Below the pieces are notes generated by a model. It saw only the letters and a program-made list of their open reading frames with translations, did not search any database and had not been told where the DNA came from. Below, in pieces: positions 27,815 to 37,161 of a DNA stretch of 37,293 bases (positions within the stretch are counted from its first letter, which is position 1; every line of letters begins with the position of its first letter). Source of the DNA: Candidatus Hodarchaeota archaeon (GTDB lineage Archaea; Asgardarchaeota; Heimdallarchaeia; Hodarchaeales; Hodarchaeaceae); contig JAEOTY010000154.1 of NCBI GenBank assembly GCA_016839625.1, positions 1 to 37,293 on the forward strand, read 5' to 3'. Made by a program: the position numbers and the translations under genes.

Positions 27815-28717
27815 TCACTGAATCTCGAAGAAAATATTCTTAGCACGAGTTATAAAGTGTTCATCTATTTCTTCCATGTCTGAATAGCCTGAAAGTAATT
27901 CTTCCAATCTTTTCTCAATAATTGACCTGTTTGGGAGAATGGATCGAAAAAACACTGGGAAAATAATGACAATTAATCCATAATTCTTCCCTCCACTTCT
28001 TTTTATTCGTTCATCTTTATGATTCTTTTCCGTCATTCTAAATCCAAAAACTAATCCACGATATTTGTCATGATCCGGAACAGGAAGCTCAAACAATCCT
28101 TGCGAGTACGCATGGCCTGCCCCAGTTGCCGAAAAATAGTGAGTACCAATTTTTATTAGAAAACTTTCTTTTTCTTGAGATGAAATTGAATCTTCAAAAG
28201 GGAGAGCTGATGTTAAAAATGGTTCTGGGCCAAACCGACCAAATTTATAAACTGAGATCGAAAACAAATCAGGATTTGCCTTTAAACGTTGAGTAAGAGC
28301 CATTTCTTGTTGAGCGTGATGTTCTAATAGAATTGGAGTAATAATCTGCCGAAGATTTAGATTTGTAAAGAATTCTTCCTTCGTTAAATAATCCTTGATC
28401 CCAAGTTTCATGGCTTGGACTGCTATTTTTTCAGATCCTAATCCAGTGATCATTATCATTGGGGTTTCAGGACTTATCCGCGTAATTTCCTCTATTACTT
28501 CTAATCCTGATTTTCCGGGAAGTATGTAATCTACCAATACTAGATCGAAATTATCCGATCTTATTTTTTCTAATCCTAATTCACCTGTTTCACAAACGAT
28601 GACACGTTTTAATCCAATGTTACTCAATCGTTTGATAATAAGGAATTGATGGTCACGTGTGTCCTCTATCAATAAAACTCTTGCATCGACAATTGGATCA
28701 TCATCTTCAGAAGACAT
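27815..28717 (-). CDS. Response-regulator receiver (REC) domain protein with uncharacterised C-terminal domain
   Basis: VLLIEDTRDHQFLIIKRL...LVLVDYILPGKSGLEVIEEI...MITGLGSEKIAVQAMKLGIKDYLTKEE; C-term ISVYKFGRFGPEPFLTSALPFED... not recognised. Confidence 0.88.
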   Translation of the reverse strand: MSSEDDDPIVDARVLLIEDTRDHQFLIIKRLSNIGLKRVIVCETGELGLEKIRSDNFDLVLVDYILPGKSGLEVIEEITRISPETPMIMITGLGSEKIAVQAMKLGIKDYLTKEEFFTNLNLRQIITPILLEHHAQQEMALTQRLKANPDLFSISVYKFGRFGPEPFLTSALPFEDSISSQEKESFLIKIGTHYFSATGAGHAYSQGLFELPVPDHDKYRGLVFGFRMTEKNHKDERIKRSGGKNYGLIVIIFPVFFRSILPNRSIIEKRLEELLSGYSDMEEIDEHFITRAKNIFFEIQ

Positions 28718-28732
28718 CGATAATACCTTTAA

Positions 28733-29746
28733 CTATTGGTTAGGAGGAAATAAATCGCGTTGAACCAACCATTCAAGTGATTCATCAATTGTTGTTTCCA
28801 TAGTTTTTTGGGGGTGGAATCCTAATTCATTTTTAATTTTTTGATCAATGTATCGACGGGAACGAGCAAATTTACTGACACGATAACGATTGAGAGTAGT
28901 ATGTCTTCCCGTTATTTTAACGTATATTTCCGAGAGAATTGCAATAGTATAGACCAAACGGAAATTCCTATGTTTGGGAGGTTTAGGAGGATTTATTTTT
29001 TTAACTATATAATTCAAGAAATCTCCTAAATGACATTCAAAAGATTTCAAATTGTAAGCTTGACCTCTTGCTTGGTTTCTATTTTTATCTATTAACAATA
29101 ATGCCGAACACATGTCAACTGGATGAATAAATGTTAGATACGGTGTTCCTTTATTGAAGATGGGGAATTTTCGTTCATGTACGGCTTTAAAGATGCCATA
29201 CATCGTTTTCATATCTCTAGGCCCAATAACACTAGGAGGCCGTATAATACCGAAGTTATGCCAGTCTTGTTCACTTTGAACCTCCCAAATAGCTTTCTCT
29301 TGATAATATTTGCTCTTTTGATAGATATTAGTAGGATTAAATTTATAGCTCTCATCAATTGGCGTTTCAGGAATATAATGTCCATACACCCCTGTGCTAC
29401 TGACATGAGCTAAGAACGGATCAGTGTTGGTATGTAGGCAGGCCTCTAATAAATTCTTCATCCCCTCCACATTCACTTTATATAATTCTTTCCATCCTAC
29501 CCAATCACTGGCTAAAGCTGCTAAATTGAAGATAACGTTGACGTCTTTCAAAGCTGTCTTTAAACTCCCTATGTTATTTAAGTCGGCTTTGACGGCGCTC
29601 AGGCCCAATTTCTCAATTTTTTCTTTGTCCTCATCAGAACGAACAATAACCCGACATTCTCCATTCAGGCGTTGGTCGTCTTTCGACAAAATTTCTACCA
29701 GAAAGCTTCCTACTAGTCCAGTACCACCAGTGATCAAATAAACCAC
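28733..29746 (-). CDS. NAD-dependent epimerase/dehydratase (extended SDR, 3beta-HSD-like)
   Basis: MVYLITGGTGLVGSFLVEIL; HVSSTGVYG; YxxxK (YQKSKYYQEK); GIIRPPSVIGPRD. Confidence 0.9.
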   Translation of the reverse strand: MVYLITGGTGLVGSFLVEILSKDDQRLNGECRVIVRSDEDKEKIEKLGLSAVKADLNNIGSLKTALKDVNVIFNLAALASDWVGWKELYKVNVEGMKNLLEACLHTNTDPFLAHVSSTGVYGHYIPETPIDESYKFNPTNIYQKSKYYQEKAIWEVQSEQDWHNFGIIRPPSVIGPRDMKTMYGIFKAVHERKFPIFNKGTPYLTFIHPVDMCSALLLIDKNRNQARGQAYNLKSFECHLGDFLNYIVKKINPPKPPKHRNFRLVYTIAILSEIYVKITGRHTTLNRYRVSKFARSRRYIDQKIKNELGFHPQKTMETTIDESLEWLVQRDLFPPNQ

Positions 29747-29820
29747 TTTTTTTCACCATAAAAAAAGGCATTTTGTACGTAAAAAGTAATAATGAATAAT
29801 TTTGTGATGATTTAAAAGAA

Positions 29821-30618
29821 TTATTTCTTGGTTTTCTTCAACCAGCTTTCGAGATTGTCAGTTTTTTCGCCAAGTTGCTCTTTCACTCTCTTTATCCTGT
29901 TTTTCGCGATATTAAAAATTGGTTCCGAGATTTCAAATCCAACATAATGTCTATTGTATTGAATACATGATAGAACCACAGAACCACTTCCTAAAAAGGG
30001 TTCCAGTACAAGATCACCCTCATTGCTCCCTATTCGGACACATTTATCTGTCACTGCTAGTGGAAGACGCGTAGGAGTCTTTTCACCTCCTTTCTGATAA
30101 TCCCTGTTAATTCTCCATACATCCTCAAAATAAAGCTTTCCTGGGGAGCTAGAATATTCTGGAATCCGATTGAAAGTTCGTAATCGATCATTCTTTTCAG
30201 GTAATTTTGTAATATACAGGATATGATAATGACTCGAAACAAATTTTTTCTTGGTAAAAACCCCGAATTGGTATTTCCATATAATATGATTAACCAATCT
30301 AAATCCGATTTCAGTTATAGCATTGAGAATATCACCCAGCCGGTTCCAACCTGAAAAAATAAACCCACTCGCGGTCGGTTTCATTGCCCTCCAAGCAGAT
30401 TGAAGCCATTGTAAGGTGAAATCATAATAATCCTGCTCTTGAACTTCAATATAATCCCTACCAAGCTCTCTTTGCAATCTATTATACTGTGATCCCATTT
30501 TATGGAAATCTATTCCAAAAGGAGGATCTGTCAGCAAGAGATCCACTGTTTCAGGTTCTAGTTGATCCAATCCTTTAAGACAATCTTCATTATAAACTTC
30601 ATTAATGGATAAAGTCAT
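29821..30618 (-). CDS. Site-specific DNA methyltransferase (N4-C/N6-A type), apparently solitary
   Basis: LLLTDPPFGIDF (catalytic DPPF) N-terminal and VLEPFLGSGSVVLSCIQYNRHYVGFEI (FxGxG SAM motif) C-terminal. Confidence 0.92.
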   Translation of the reverse strand: MTLSINEVYNEDCLKGLDQLEPETVDLLLTDPPFGIDFHKMGSQYNRLQRELGRDYIEVQEQDYYDFTLQWLQSAWRAMKPTASGFIFSGWNRLGDILNAITEIGFRLVNHIIWKYQFGVFTKKKFVSSHYHILYITKLPEKNDRLRTFNRIPEYSSSPGKLYFEDVWRINRDYQKGGEKTPTRLPLAVTDKCVRIGSNEGDLVLEPFLGSGSVVLSCIQYNRHYVGFEISEPIFNIAKNRIKRVKEQLGEKTDNLESWLKKTKK

Positions 30619-30704
30619 AGATTTTCTATCCCTTTCCTCATCATTTTCAGTTTTAAATCAATATCTTTAGTAACCATTATTTGATATTTCTTTATAATAC
30701 AGTC

Positions 30705-32381
30705 TCAGAACAAACCTGTTATTCTTCCATCTGGATAATATTCCATATTCGTTGCAGAGGGATTTTTGGGCAAACCAGGCATGGTTAACATTTTTCCTGC
30801 AATTGGGTACAAGAATCCAGCTCCAGCTGATAGATGGATAGCATCTATTGAAATAAAATGATCTGATGGTCGTCCTACAATATCAGGATTGTCAGATAGA
30901 CTCATTTGAGTTTTAGCAATGCAGATAGGTAATTTATTATATTTCAATTCAAACCATAGGGCAATGTCTTCCTTAGCTTGATCTGAAAACATAACACCAG
31001 ATGCATTATACGCCTGTTTTGCAATTTTGATTATTTTCTCTTCAATAGAATCCTCAACGCCATAAGTGTAGTTGATAGGTTTAGGATCGGTCTTGATTGC
31101 CTCCATTAGTAGTTTAGCTAACTCAATCCCTCCTTTTCCACCTTTCAAAAACAGATAGGTAATTGTAGCACCGTAAGCGCCAGCGTTAAGAGCCTCCTCC
31201 TTAATAAACTCCAGCTCTTCTGAAGGATCTCCTTCAAAGGCATTAATTGCTACTATTACAGGTTTACCAAATGATGAGATATTGTTAATATGATGGGAGA
31301 GGTTTTCACATCCTCTTCTGAGGCCCTCAAACATTTCTGGTGTCCCTGATTCTAGTTCTCCTACACTCCCCTGTCTTTTAATAGCACGAACGCTGCAAAC
31401 TAAGATAATAGCACTAGGATTGATACCACTCATCCTACATTTAATATTAAAGAATTTTTCACCTCCTAAATCCGAACCGAACCCGGCTTCAGTTAAGACA
31501 ACATCAGAGAGCTTTAATGCAATCTTATCAGCAATAATACTTGAACATCCATGGGCAATGTTAGCGAATGGGCCAGTATGAATAAAACAGGGAGCACCTT
31601 CATAAGTTTGAACTAAGTTTGGTTTAATTGCATCTTTTAAAATTAGAGTCATTGCTCCTGCGGCTTGGAGATCTTCTGAACTAATTATTTTTCCATCCTG
31701 TGATCTTGCTACAATTATTCTTCCTAGTCGTTGACGAAGATCAGCAATATCATTTGCTAAGGCCAAGATGGCCATTACTTCTGAAGCTGCAGTGATGTCA
31801 AATCCTGAGTTACGAGGGATACCGTTTTGTGGTCCGCCAAGTCCAATTCTTACTTCTCTTAGAGGTCTATCATTCATGTCAATGACTCTTTTCCAAAAGA
31901 TTTGTTCAATATCAATATTAAGTTTATTTCCTTTGAAGATGTGAGTATCAATCATAGCAGCTAATAAGTTATGAGCAGAGGTTACTCTATCAATATCACC
32001 TGTTAATCCTAAATTGATATTTTCCATGGGGAGAACTTGGGAGTATCCTCCTCCTGTTGCTCCCCCTTTAACCCCGAAAATTGGCCCCATTGATGCTTGT
32101 CGGATTACACAACACGAATTCACACCTATCCGTTTGAGAGCTTGGGTTGTCCCAATAGTATGAACAGTCTTTCCTTCACCATAACGGGTGGGTGTAATCC
32201 CTGTAACCAAAACCAATTTTCCATTGGGACGATTTTTAAAGCGATCTAGAATACTCAAACTGATTTTTCCAACGAAATGTCCAAAAGGTTCAAGCTCTTC
32301 AGTCATTATCCCAAATTGTTGCGCAATCTCTATAATCGGCTTCATACTTGCTTCTTGAGCTATCTCTAAACTTGACTTCAT
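30705..32381 (-). CDS. fhs: Formate--tetrahydrofolate ligase
   Basis: KLVLVTGITPTRYGEGKTVHTIGTTQAL; GPFANIAHGCSSIIAD; ITAASEVMAILALANDIADLRQRLG; C-term AGAGFLYPIAGKMLTMPGLPKNPSATNMEYYPDGRITGLF. Confidence 0.97.
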   Translation of the reverse strand: MKSSLEIAQEASMKPIIEIAQQFGIMTEELEPFGHFVGKISLSILDRFKNRPNGKLVLVTGITPTRYGEGKTVHTIGTTQALKRIGVNSCCVIRQASMGPIFGVKGGATGGGYSQVLPMENINLGLTGDIDRVTSAHNLLAAMIDTHIFKGNKLNIDIEQIFWKRVIDMNDRPLREVRIGLGGPQNGIPRNSGFDITAASEVMAILALANDIADLRQRLGRIIVARSQDGKIISSEDLQAAGAMTLILKDAIKPNLVQTYEGAPCFIHTGPFANIAHGCSSIIADKIALKLSDVVLTEAGFGSDLGGEKFFNIKCRMSGINPSAIILVCSVRAIKRQGSVGELESGTPEMFEGLRRGCENLSHHINNISSFGKPVIVAINAFEGDPSEELEFIKEEALNAGAYGATITYLFLKGGKGGIELAKLLMEAIKTDPKPINYTYGVEDSIEEKIIKIAKQAYNASGVMFSDQAKEDIALWFELKYNKLPICIAKTQMSLSDNPDIVGRPSDHFISIDAIHLSAGAGFLYPIAGKMLTMPGLPKNPSATNMEYYPDGRITGLF

Positions 32382-32408
32382 TTTTCTACCCCACCATGTC
32401 GAGCAGTA

Positions 32409-33248
32409 TTAATCATTAGCTTGTTTTCGCTCTGAAGCTAAAATTGTGTTATTAAATAGTTCTACAACCGTCATTGGCCCAATCCCGCCTGGAACTGGTG
32501 TTATATAACTGCATTTTTCTTTAACATTCTCAAAATCAACATCCCCGCACAATTTTCCGTTTTCATCTCTGTTCATACCGATATCAATCACAATAACACC
32601 ATCCTTTACCATATCTGAGGTTACCATTTTTGCCCTCCCTATTGCAGTAACAAGAATATCAGCGAGTAGGGTGTATCGGGACAATGGATTACTACGGGAG
32701 TGGCATTGTGTAACAGTTGCATTCCGTTTTTCCAATAATGTAGCCAGTGGTCGTCCTACAGAGTTAGATCGCCCTACAACAACAGCATGTTTACCCTCAA
32801 TTTCAATATTATAATGATCAAGAATTTCTATGCATCCTAGGGGTGTACTTGGCCAAAAGACATCTTCATACCCAAGAAGACGGCGTCCGATGTTATTATA
32901 GTGTAATCCATCAACATCTTGATCTGGACGAATTGCGGTTAAAATTCTCTCAACATTCATATTAATAGGAAGTGGTAATTGTATAATTATTGCATCTTCG
33001 CTTTTCAAATCATTTGAGATAAATCGGAACAGCTGTAAATCAGAAATTTTATCGAAATGCTGGAGTTTGGCGGATATTCCTACCTCTTTGCTTGTTTTAA
33101 CTTGATTCCTAGCATAAACAGCTGAGGCTGAGTCAGTTCCTACGTAAATTATGCTTAATGTGGGGGGACGTTTTAATTTCTTTATTCTTAACTTTAAATC
33201 TTCTTTTAACGCATCTGCAGTAGCTTTTCCATCCAATATTGTTGCCAA
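32409..33248 (-). CDS. folD: Methylenetetrahydrofolate dehydrogenase/methenyltetrahydrofolate cyclohydrolase
   Basis: IIYVGTDSASAVYARNQVKTSKEVGI; DVDGLHYNNIGRRL; PSTPLGCIEIL; VVGRSNSVGRPLATLL; TPVPGGIGPMTVVELFNNT. Confidence 0.97.
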   Translation of the reverse strand: MATILDGKATADALKEDLKLRIKKLKRPPTLSIIYVGTDSASAVYARNQVKTSKEVGISAKLQHFDKISDLQLFRFISNDLKSEDAIIIQLPLPINMNVERILTAIRPDQDVDGLHYNNIGRRLLGYEDVFWPSTPLGCIEILDHYNIEIEGKHAVVVGRSNSVGRPLATLLEKRNATVTQCHSRSNPLSRYTLLADILVTAIGRAKMVTSDMVKDGVIVIDIGMNRDENGKLCGDVDFENVKEKCSYITPVPGGIGPMTVVELFNNTILASERKQAND

Positions 33249-33302
33249 TAAGAAAAAACTCCTATTCTTTGAATGATTTCAAAGATTCAGTAAGAAGCTA
33301 TT

Positions 33303-33932
33303 CTAAGCGAGTTCTGCTTCAACAACTTTTATAATAGCTTCTCTTTTTGAAGCAAGCTGAGCCAGAATTTCCTCCATATCGTTTGTTAAATTCTGCTTAA
33401 CTGCTTCATCTTTTATACTTAGCATGTTGATTTTGACGTTAAATAATGCTCCTCTGACAGCCGATTCAGCAAATAAAGCAGCAACACCTGCATCGGTAAT
33501 GGCATTTCTATTTCCCCTCTCAGCTACAGCTATGATTAGGTCTAAGACTTCAAAACTAAGCTTTGCAGTCTGTAATGGAACTTCAGCAGCTCGTTTCAAC
33601 GCGTCTTGAATTGCTGCAGAACGAACTTCTGGTTCATCTTTTGGCATTCGATAGGCCTGCAAAATTTGATTAAAAGCTTCAGTGTCTTCATCTACTAATT
33701 TATTCAATGTCAGGTGAAGTTCAGTTCCTCTTGACACCACTCTTTCCATTTCTTCTTGGACATCTTTGAATTTTTCTTTCCCAACAGTCGCTTTTCCAAC
33801 TAAAACAGCTAAAGCAGCGCCCAATGCACCACCTAGAGCGCTTACACTTCCACCTCCAGGTGCAGGTTTGTCCGATGCTACCTCTTCAACAAACTTTGAT
33901 ACGGAAAGGTCAACTAGATTGATATCAGTCAT
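33303..33932 (-). CDS. fchA: Formimidoyltetrahydrofolate cyclodeaminase (FTCD C-domain homologue)
   Basis: KPAPGGGSVSALGGALGAALAVLVGKATVGK; DEDTEAFNQILQAYRMPK; NRNAITDAGVAALFAESAVRGALFNVKIN. 4-nt overlap with the upstream gene. Confidence 0.93.
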   Translation of the reverse strand: MTDINLVDLSVSKFVEEVASDKPAPGGGSVSALGGALGAALAVLVGKATVGKEKFKDVQEEMERVVSRGTELHLTLNKLVDEDTEAFNQILQAYRMPKDEPEVRSAAIQDALKRAAEVPLQTAKLSFEVLDLIIAVAERGNRNAITDAGVAALFAESAVRGALFNVKINMLSIKDEAVKQNLTNDMEEILAQLASKREAIIKVVEAELA

Positions 33933-34930
33933 TTTATCATCAACTCTATTATTTTCTGTTCAGGGACGAACTCGTCAAGATCGCTTAATCCAAGATTATC
34001 TGTGGCAATTTTGATTAATTGATCTTGATCCTCTTCATCTGGTGCATAGTATTTTCCAGCCATGCGAATAGCCTCTAGAGGGATCAACCCAACAATTTCA
34101 CTTCCAGTAACATTTACGCCTCTATCAGTAGCTAATCTTTTTATTTCTTCAAAAACCTCATGGGGTTTCGTTAGTTGTCTGTAATTCATTACATTCATAG
34201 AAATTTGTGTTAACTTGCGATCGGGTTTCTCAAGCGTAACTCCCATGCCTTGTATTCCTTTGAATAACCCGGATTTTCGAATTTTCTGTCCATCTTTTTC
34301 TACCCACCACCCGCTTTCTCGAACAATACGTCCGATTTCTACTGCGATATCTACATCTTCGGAGTCAATGTTCACATTATAAGCTATAAGGAAATCTCTA
34401 ACTCCTATGACATATGCTCCAGAGCGCTCATTAAAAACGGGCTCACCAAAATCAGGTTTCCATTTAGGATCTACAATCTTTTGTGGTAAGCCTTCATACT
34501 CGCCTTTACGTATGTTTGGTAATCTTACTCGTTCTTCATCAGTAGCTGCTTTTGCATATAAATAAGTGGGAACTTTCAACTCATTAGCTACCCTTTCAGC
34601 TACTTGACGAGCTATTTGGACGCATTCCTCATCTGTGACTCCCTTAACTGGGACGAAAGGACAAACATCGGTTGCTCCGATCCTAGGATGCTCACCTTTA
34701 TGATTTCTCATATCAATTAATTCAGTTGCTTTGATCATCCCTTGGAAAGCCGCTTCTCCTATTGTTTCGGGAGATCCAACAAAAGTTACTACGACTCTAT
34801 TATAATCTGCATCTGGTTCTACATTCAACAACATGGTGTTTTCAACTGCTTCAATCGCATTGGTTATGGCTTCTATCACAGTAGGATCAACAGTTGAAAA
34901 ATTGGGGACACACTCAACGATTTTATCCAT
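33929..34930 (-). CDS. Glutamate formimidoyltransferase (FTCD N-domain homologue)
   Basis: [48 protein letters not shown]-type motif; [52 protein letters not shown]. Confidence 0.94.
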   Translation of the reverse strand: [333 protein letters not shown]

Positions 34931-35046
34931 ATTACAACCTCAACATACATTATGTAGCTTAGAAAAATGATTGATTAACGAGCTCTGATGATTTTAAATT
35001 ATTTTATTAAAATTGTTTCATCACATTTACCTGAAAATTGTCAGAA

Positions 35047-36492
35047 TTAAATAAAACCTGCTAGGGCTAAAATTGAAAGATAAATACCGCTAATGATTAG
35101 TAAAATGATCGATATTGGCAGGAAACAAATTATAAAAGATTTAAAGTCTAAGGGGTGTTTTCTTTTTGCTAACAATGATACAGCCAATATTCCTGCTGCT
35201 GATCCAAAAGGTGTCCATCCTCCCCCCAATGCACCAGAGAAAATTAAAATATACCAAAGATAACGGGGATTTGAATCAATATGAGCTGTATTTATGTCTT
35301 CAACGACTGGAAGAAGTGCCGCTGTAACAGGGATATTATCCAGAATCCCGCTGAAAAATCCTGAAATTATAAGGATGAGAAAACCTGATAGAAAAAGATT
35401 ATCTCCGCTTATTATTTCGAACCAATGGGCAAGATCAATCAATACTTCAGTTTCTTCTAATAAACCCACTAAAATAAAGAGTCCTCCGAAAAAGATGAGA
35501 GCACTCCAATTTACTTTTGTAATCAATTCATGCTCATTTGGTCTAGTAAGTACTATTGCAAATATTCCACCAGCAATTGCTATAACACCAAGTGGTATAT
35601 TCAATGGTTGAGAAAGCACAAATCCAATGATTGTTATCGCCAATGAGACAGCTGCAAGCCTAAATTTCTTTAAATCATCTACTACTACCCATGGATCTAT
35701 AGACGAAATCATATAAACGTCCACACCAGGTGAATCTTGCTGAAGCGGAATCTTCTCTGGTGGGTAGAATTTTTTCATATAAAAAATACATAATGGAGTA
35801 CAAATTAGTACAAAGGGTAAAGAAATGATAAGGAATTCAATAAAACCTATTCCTGCCCTTGCTCCTACTAAAATTGCAGGTAAGGAAGATACCAATGTTG
35901 ACAAGCCTGCAAGATCCGTGGCGAGGACCGCACCAAGAATAAATGGAGTAGGGTCATAATCAAGACCTTTACAAGTAGTAATAATCATTGAACTTACTAG
36001 AATCATCGCTGTAACGTTTGCTAACACAGATGATAATAACATGGTCAATATAAAAGTAAGAACGAACAAGGGAAAAACCTCCCCTTTAGAAATTTTCAAC
36101 ATTCTTATGATTAACCAATCAAACAATCCTGTTTCTGATGTTGTTTCGACTAGGAGTGACATACCAAAAACTACAGCTAAAACTTCCCATTCTATATAAT
36201 GATCAATTATATTGTACCAAGTAAAGCCTTCAAACAACAGAAGTGCTAAAGCTAACCCAATTAAACAAGAGACTAATATGATCGTTATTTGTTGATGATG
36301 ATATTTAGCCACTAAAATAAAAGTTGAAATAAACAGAAGTGAAAATACTAGTATTTTTCCCATACGTGGATTTATTAAATAAAAAATCACCAAAAGACCG
36401 ATTAATACAACAAAAATGAACATTAAAGGAATTGATTTATTTGATTCCATTCTCTTATAAATCATCACACTAATAAATGTCAGCATTTTCAC
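35047..36492 (-). CDS. ArsB/NhaD/SLC13-superfamily membrane permease
   Basis: About 11 hydrophobic segments; duplicated motifs VLANVTAMILVSSMI and ILDNIPVTAALLPVV; GGGWTPFGSAAGILAVS. Confidence 0.82.
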   Translation of the reverse strand: MKMLTFISVMIYKRMESNKSIPLMFIFVVLIGLLVIFYLINPRMGKILVFSLLFISTFILVAKYHHQQITIILVSCLIGLALALLLFEGFTWYNIIDHYIEWEVLAVVFGMSLLVETTSETGLFDWLIIRMLKISKGEVFPLFVLTFILTMLLSSVLANVTAMILVSSMIITTCKGLDYDPTPFILGAVLATDLAGLSTLVSSLPAILVGARAGIGFIEFLIISLPFVLICTPLCIFYMKKFYPPEKIPLQQDSPGVDVYMISSIDPWVVVDDLKKFRLAAVSLAITIIGFVLSQPLNIPLGVIAIAGGIFAIVLTRPNEHELITKVNWSALIFFGGLFILVGLLEETEVLIDLAHWFEIISGDNLFLSGFLILIISGFFSGILDNIPVTAALLPVVEDINTAHIDSNPRYLWYILIFSGALGGGWTPFGSAAGILAVSLLAKRKHPLDFKSFIICFLPISIILLIISGIYLSILALAGFI

Positions 36493-36828
36493 TTTTATTT
36501 TTTTTCACGATAAATATTAACTATCTTAGTAGTTCAATTCAAAAATTATCATTATCTTAGAATAGTGTGACTCTAAATAAACTTAACTAAATATGTTTTA
36601 AAATGTAGATTGGATGGTACAAGTGCTAGAACATGAGGATGACTTTATGAAACGACTCATATCTACTCTTTCACAATTAAATGAGCTATTTAATGTCAAA
36701 ACTCTAATAGCAAACATGAAATTAAACTATCGAACTTTCACCAGACATTCTGATAATAGTATTTGACCAATTAAGATACTAAGATGAATAATAATGTAAA
36801 CTTTTATTTAAATGAAGAAGAACAAGAC

Positions 36829-36836
36829 TTATAAAT
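36829..36836 (+). promoter_or_regulatory. Candidate TATA box of the histone gene
   Basis: ttataaat about 76 nt upstream of ATG 36912; implied TSS near 36858 leaves a ~50-nt leader with purine-rich SD aaaaggtga. Confidence 0.45.
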
Positions 36837-36911
36837 CCTAAATGTACCTCCGTCACATGTGAGATTTTAAAGAACTCACAGTAACTTTAAAAGGAGAAAA
36901 GGTGAAGTAAC

Positions 36912-37130
36912 ATGGCCAAAAAAAAGAAAGCGGGCTTTGCTAGTGCTCGTGTTGAAAAATTAATTCGTACCGCAGGAGCTTTTCGTGTTTCTGCTGATGC
37001 AACATATAGATTGAATGAAATCTTAACAGATTACGGAACGAACATCGCGAAGTATGCTGTTGAGATCGCACAACATTCTGGGCGTAAGACTGTTCAGGAA
37101 CCTGATATAAGACTAGCAGCAACAAAATAA
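36912..37130 (+). CDS. Archaeal histone with short Lys-rich N-terminal extension
   Basis: ARVEKLIRTAGAFRVSADATYRLNEILTDYGTNIAKYAVEIAQHSGRKTVQEPDIRLA matches the archaeal histone fold (RVS, HAGRKT-like HSGRKT); N-term MAKKKKAGFAS. Confidence 0.96.
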   Translation: MAKKKKAGFASARVEKLIRTAGAFRVSADATYRLNEILTDYGTNIAKYAVEIAQHSGRKTVQEPDIRLAATK

Positions 37131-37161
37131 AGGAAGAGATGACCTCTTCTTTCCTTTTTTT
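37131..37161 (+). terminator. Intrinsic-type terminator after the histone gene
   Basis: GAAGAG(37133-37138)/CTCTTC(37144-37149) stem followed by ttt cc and T7 at 37155-37161, immediately after the stop codon. Confidence 0.55.
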
